Shown piece after piece: positions 61,155 through 64,000 of a stretch of DNA of 64,000 nucleotides. The DNA lies in the NCBI GenBank assembly GCA_963727415.1, contig CAVSGF010000010.1:472908-536907 (forward strand). The letters are read 5' to 3'. The notes beneath the pieces are model-generated. The model ran no database searches. It saw only the letters and a list, made by a program, of their open reading frames with translations, and was not told the DNA's origin. The position numbers were made by a program, and so were the translations under genes. Origin of the DNA: DASQPR01 sp963727415. GTDB taxonomy: Bacteria > Actinomycetota > Actinomycetes > Mycobacteriales > Micromonosporaceae. Each line of letters begins with the position of its first letter. Position 1 is the stretch's first letter.

Positions 61155-61343
61155 CACAGCGCGACCACGAGCCCATCGACGGACAGAGAGCCCATGGCGC
61201 CTCCCGGGGCGGACAATGGATCCCGGCTTCTGGGACAGTTTGCCACCGCGGGCATGGCTGAACAGCGATCCACATCACGGCTGTCAGCGCGCGGTCAGCG
61301 CGCCGTGTCAAGCTCGCACCCCGTGGATCAGAGGAGGCGCACT

Positions 61344-62216
61344 TTGGAGGCCGTCGGTTTCATCGGACTCGGATTGATGGGCCAGCCGATGGCCCTTCGG
61401 CTGGCCGGGGCGGGTGAGTCGCTGATCGTGTGGAATCGCACGCGCGAGCGCGCCGACCCGCTGGCGGCCGTCGGCGCCGAGGTCGCCACCGACCTCGATG
61501 AGTTGTTCGCTCGGGTCGAGGTTGTCATGCTCATGCTCGCCGATCGCGCGGCGGTTGACGGCGCGCTCGACCGCGGCGGTCCACGCTTCGCCGACCGGGT
61601 CCGTGACCATGTCATCGTGACCACCGGAACGACCGCTCCGGCGTACTCGGAGGAGTTGGCCAAGGACGTGGTCAGCGCGGGTGGGCGGTACATCGAGGCT
61701 CCGGTCTCCGGGTCCCGCCCGGTCGCCGAGGCCGGCGACCTGATCGGCATGGTCGCCGGCGATCCCGAGCCGGTCGAGCGGGTGCGCAGACTGCTGGCAC
61801 CGGTGTGCCGGCAGACGTTCGCGTGCGGTCCGGTACCACGGGCACTTCACACTAAACTCGCAGTGAACACCTTCCTGATCAACCTCGTCACCGGGCTGGC
61901 CGAAGCGTGGGCGTTCGCTGAGCATGCCGGCGTCGATCTCGGCGTCCTCCGCGAAGTGATCGATGCCGGTCAGATGTCAAGCACCGTCTCCCGGATCAAG
62001 ACTCGCATGCTGGCATCGCGTGACCTGACACCGCAGGCCGCTCTCGCCGACGTGCTCTACAACGCCCGGCTCATCGCGGATGCCGCCGATCTCGCCGGTG
62101 CCCCCGTTCCCCTGATCGCCGAGTGCGTCCGGCTTCTGACCGCGGCGGAACGCCTCGGTGTCGGCTCACTCGATATGGTCGCTGTCGTTCGGGCCTTCGA
62201 GGAGTCCCGGACTTGA
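61344..62216 (+). CDS. NAD(P)-dependent beta-hydroxyacid dehydrogenase / imine-reductase-like
   Basis: The TTG start at 61344 is chosen because GAGGAGG is six bases upstream and the protein then begins EAVGFIGLGLMGQPMALRLA, the Rossmann motif. Further motifs are VVMLMLADRAAVDGAL, the substrate-binding EAPVSGSRPVAEAGDLIGMV and the catalytic Lys in HTKLAVNTFLINLVTGLAEA. The 290-residue length is right for the 3-hydroxyisobutyrate dehydrogenase family. Substrate could be a 3-hydroxyacid, succinic semialdehyde or tartronate semialdehyde. An open frame extends much further upstream but shows no domain. Confidence 0.88.
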   Translation: MEAVGFIGLGLMGQPMALRLAGAGESLIVWNRTRERADPLAAVGAEVATDLDELFARVEVVMLMLADRAAVDGALDRGGPRFADRVRDHVIVTTGTTAPAYSEELAKDVVSAGGRYIEAPVSGSRPVAEAGDLIGMVAGDPEPVERVRRLLAPVCRQTFACGPVPRALHTKLAVNTFLINLVTGLAEAWAFAEHAGVDLGVLREVIDAGQMSSTVSRIKTRMLASRDLTPQAALADVLYNARLIADAADLAGAPVPLIAECVRLLTAAERLGVGSLDMVAVVRAFEESRT

Positions 62217-62287
62217 ATCCGGCCGCGGCCCGCCCAGAGCCTCGGCACGGTGACGAAAACAGGGTGGTAGAGGCTGACTTCACGCAG

Positions 62288-63040
62288 TCATCGGCCGCCC
62301 GCGATGTCGATGCTCGTGCCGGTGATATAACCGGCCTCCGCGCTGAGCAGCCAGCGAATCGCGGCCGCCACTTCCTCGGAGGTTCCCGCTCTGCCCAGCG
62401 CGGTACGCGGAGCCAGTCGCTGCAGCCTCCCGGCGGCATGAATATCGGTGCCGATCAAACCTGGCCGTACTCCGACCACTCGGACACCTTCGCGGCCAAC
62501 CTCGCCGGCAAGCCCGATGGTAAGCGCGTCGACGGCGGCTTTGGACGCGGCGTAGTGGACATACTCCCCCGCCGCGCCGAGGACCGCGGCCCGAGATGAC
62601 ACGTTGACAATGGTTCCGCCCGTTCCGCCGAGAGCGGTAGACATTCGCCTCACCGCTTCGCGGCAGGCCTGGAACACCGCGAAGACGTTCACCTCGAACG
62701 TCGTCCGCAGCTGAGCCGCCGAACAGTCCACCACTCTCGCCGTTCCGCCGACGATGCCGGCGTTGTTGACCAGCGCGCTCAAGGCGCCGAACTCGTCATC
62801 GACCACGCCGAAGAGCCGCTTTACATCCTCTCCCGCGGCCATGTCGGCCCGCACTGCCAGCGCGTGTCGTCCGGTGGCCCGGCAGCGCTCTACCACCTGC
62901 TCGGCGGCGTCCGCGCGCTCCCGGTAAGAGATCACCACATCCCAGCCGGCCTCGGCCAGCGCCACCGCGGTCGCGGCACCGATCCCCCGGCTACCGCCGG
63001 TCACCAACGCAACGCGCCCTCGCTCGGAACGCACAACCAT
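62288..63040 (-). CDS. Short-chain dehydrogenase/reductase (SDR)
   Basis: A 250-residue classical SDR: the NAD(P) motif TGGSRGIGAATAVALAEAGW, NNAGIVGGTA, the catalytic Ser in TIVNVSSRAAVLGAAGEYVH and the YxxxK motif YAASKAAVDALTIGLAGEV. The C-terminus TSIDIAGGR is normal for FabG-like enzymes. It is convergent with the dehydrogenase and transcribed away from the SCO6745-like gene. Substrate unknown. Confidence 0.92.
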   Translation of the reverse strand: MVVRSERGRVALVTGGSRGIGAATAVALAEAGWDVVISYRERADAAEQVVERCRATGRHALAVRADMAAGEDVKRLFGVVDDEFGALSALVNNAGIVGGTARVVDCSAAQLRTTFEVNVFAVFQACREAVRRMSTALGGTGGTIVNVSSRAAVLGAAGEYVHYAASKAAVDALTIGLAGEVGREGVRVVGVRPGLIGTDIHAAGRLQRLAPRTALGRAGTSEEVAAAIRWLLSAEAGYITGTSIDIAGGR

Positions 63041-63133
63041 TCCCTGCCTCCACTGTGCTCACTCCGCGGTCGCCGAGTCATCGACCGAAGCAACCCGTTG
63101 ACGTCGCTGGCGACCAACGCTCCACGACCAACA

Positions 63134-64000
63134 TCACGCATCGGTGTCAAGCGCGATGTGGCTGGTGGGCGACGCCGGGAGTAGACCGGGATCCGGCGCA
63201 CCGACCGGGTTCGGCGCGGGAACGACGGCCGCGGCGTCGATCCGACCGACCAGAGGCGTGAGCAGGTCCAGCAGCCGTGCCACGCGCTCCCCGCCAAGCT
63301 CGCGCCACGGCTTGGCCGCGATCTCGTCGGTAAGGTGCTCGATCTCCGCCCGCGCGTCAACGCCTAGGCCGGTCAGCCGATCGTGCGCATCGATCCAGCC
63401 TCGATCGCGCAGTCCGTCACGCGCTGCCGCCCAGTCATTATCCGGCCAGTTGCGACCTAGCCGCAGCGTATCGGACTCGGTCTCCTGGGCCGCAATCTTG
63501 AGCAGGTGAGCTTCCACCGGCCCCACTCCGCTGGACACCAGAACCGCGTTGTGGCCGTCTCCGCGATGCTCGCGTAGCGTCGTCGTCGCCTGCCACAGCC
63601 GCAGGTGCGGCTCCGCAGGATCGGGTAAACACTGATTCGCCGCCGCCAGCATGCGTCCGCCGACATCGGCGGCTTGTGCGGCCACCCACAACAGGTCAGC
63701 GGCCTCACGAACCGGAAAGTCATAGGCGAGCGGCCCCCACACGCGCCGGAGCACCGCATCGACACCCTGCAACCGGGCCACCAACGCCCGCGCCGGCGGA
63801 GCGAAGGTCCACGCGTCCGGAAGTGCCCGCTGCACCCTCGACCTGTGGAAGCCGTAGAAGCTCGCTGCCACCACGTCCGGACCGACCGGACCGAGCGGCG
63901 CGGCACGTAGCGCGAAATAGCCCATCCAAAACCCGCGGTAGCCGGCGGCCGCGGCTGCCTGGACGCCCTCGTCCGAAAAGTAGATCACCGAGTGAAGGCG
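63134..64000 (-). CDS. SCO6745/SalK-like protein, N-terminus cut by window edge
   Basis: The reading frame is open to the end of the window. Residues before the apparent Met (RLHSVIYFSDEGVQ) fit the family start pattern, so the real start lies beyond 64000. Recognisable parts are GYRGFWMGYFALRAAPLG, PDVVAASFYGFHRSRVQRAL and WPDNDWAAARDGLRDRGWID (MarR-like winged-helix part), typical of the actinobacterial SCO6745 family. Function unknown. Confidence 0.75.
   Translation of the reverse strand, partial: RLHSVIYFSDEGVQAAAAAGYRGFWMGYFALRAAPLGPVGPDVVAASFYGFHRSRVQRALPDAWTFAPPARALVARLQGVDAVLRRVWGPLAYDFPVREAADLLWVAAQAADVGGRMLAAANQCLPDPAEPHLRLWQATTTLREHRGDGHNAVLVSSGVGPVEAHLLKIAAQETESDTLRLGRNWPDNDWAAARDGLRDRGWIDAHDRLTGLGVDARAEIEHLTDEIAAKPWRELGGERVARLLDLLTPLVGRIDAAAVVPAPNPVGAPDPGLLPASPTSHIALDTDA

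Noticed and set aside
60837..61343. N-terminal extension of the beta-hydroxyacid dehydrogenase
   Set aside because: The extension overlaps the SARP gene on the other strand and has no domain. A GAGGAGG followed by TTG at 61344 begins directly at the Rossmann motif.
1..64000. tRNA, rRNA, CRISPR, transposase or phage integration site
   Set aside because: I looked for cloverleaf-like stretches, regular spacer repeats, transposase motifs and integrase genes and found none that could be supported.

Overview
The window is high-G+C DNA from an actinomycete. The evidence is GTG and TTG starts, strong GGAGG ribosome-binding sites, several ECF sigma factors, SARP-type regulators, LuxR-type two-component pairs, an F420-type luciferase-like oxidoreductase and a mycobacterial-style hyc cluster. 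I cannot name the genus. I see no rRNA, tRNA, CRISPR array, insertion sequence or phage gene. About 60 genes are supported.

Layout. 1-9 kb is an aromatic-acid catabolism block: a frameshifted CatI/CatJ-type CoA-transferase pair, an aldehyde dehydrogenase, a branched-chain/aromatic-acid ABC importer (binding protein, two ATPases, fused LivH-LivM permease) and 4-hydroxybenzoate 3-monooxygenase (PobA). 9-24 kb holds a DoxX protein, a flavohemoglobin, a class II amidotransferase, a NarL-type two-component pair, a TrmH-type methylase, an ECF41 sigma factor, a SARP regulator, a methyltransferase, a cytochrome b operon and a luciferase-like oxidoreductase. 24-26 kb has an ECF sigma factor and its membrane partner.

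26-37.4 kb is the most interesting part. A canonical-looking fluoride riboswitch (29474-29527, + strand) lies directly upstream of a six-gene formate-hydrogenlyase/complex-I-like operon (hycD, hycP, hycQ, hycE-like, NuoB-like, NuoL-like) that ends with a DUF190 PII-like gene. Divergently, an enolase paralogue (enolase is a known fluoride target) follows a leader that folds like a variant fluoride riboswitch and carries a 48-codon ORF. An MFS transporter and a second DUF190 gene complete the locus. The hydrogenase-like large subunit lacks the NiFe cysteines, and the NuoB-like subunit has Asp, Asp, Asp and Asn where the proximal-cluster cysteines belong. The complex therefore looks like an ion-translocating machine that has lost its redox centres and is under fluoride control. 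I propose a fluoride-response island.

37.5-64 kb is a mosaic of regulator-plus-target pairs, many with clear palindromic operators between divergent genes. It includes TetR/membrane protein, a second two-component pair, a glycosyltransferase and ZIP transporter around a palindrome, an MFS/ArsR pair, MerR/carboxymuconolactone-decarboxylase-like, MarR units, ECF42 with its DGPF partner, WYL/hydrolase, TetR/DHA2 efflux, ABM-type small proteins, a second SARP, a beta-hydroxyacid dehydrogenase, an SDR and a truncated SCO6745-like gene.

Single-base frameshifts occur in genes at 0-7 kb and 32-34.5 kb that are otherwise well conserved. Assembly error and real gene decay cannot be told apart from the sequence alone.
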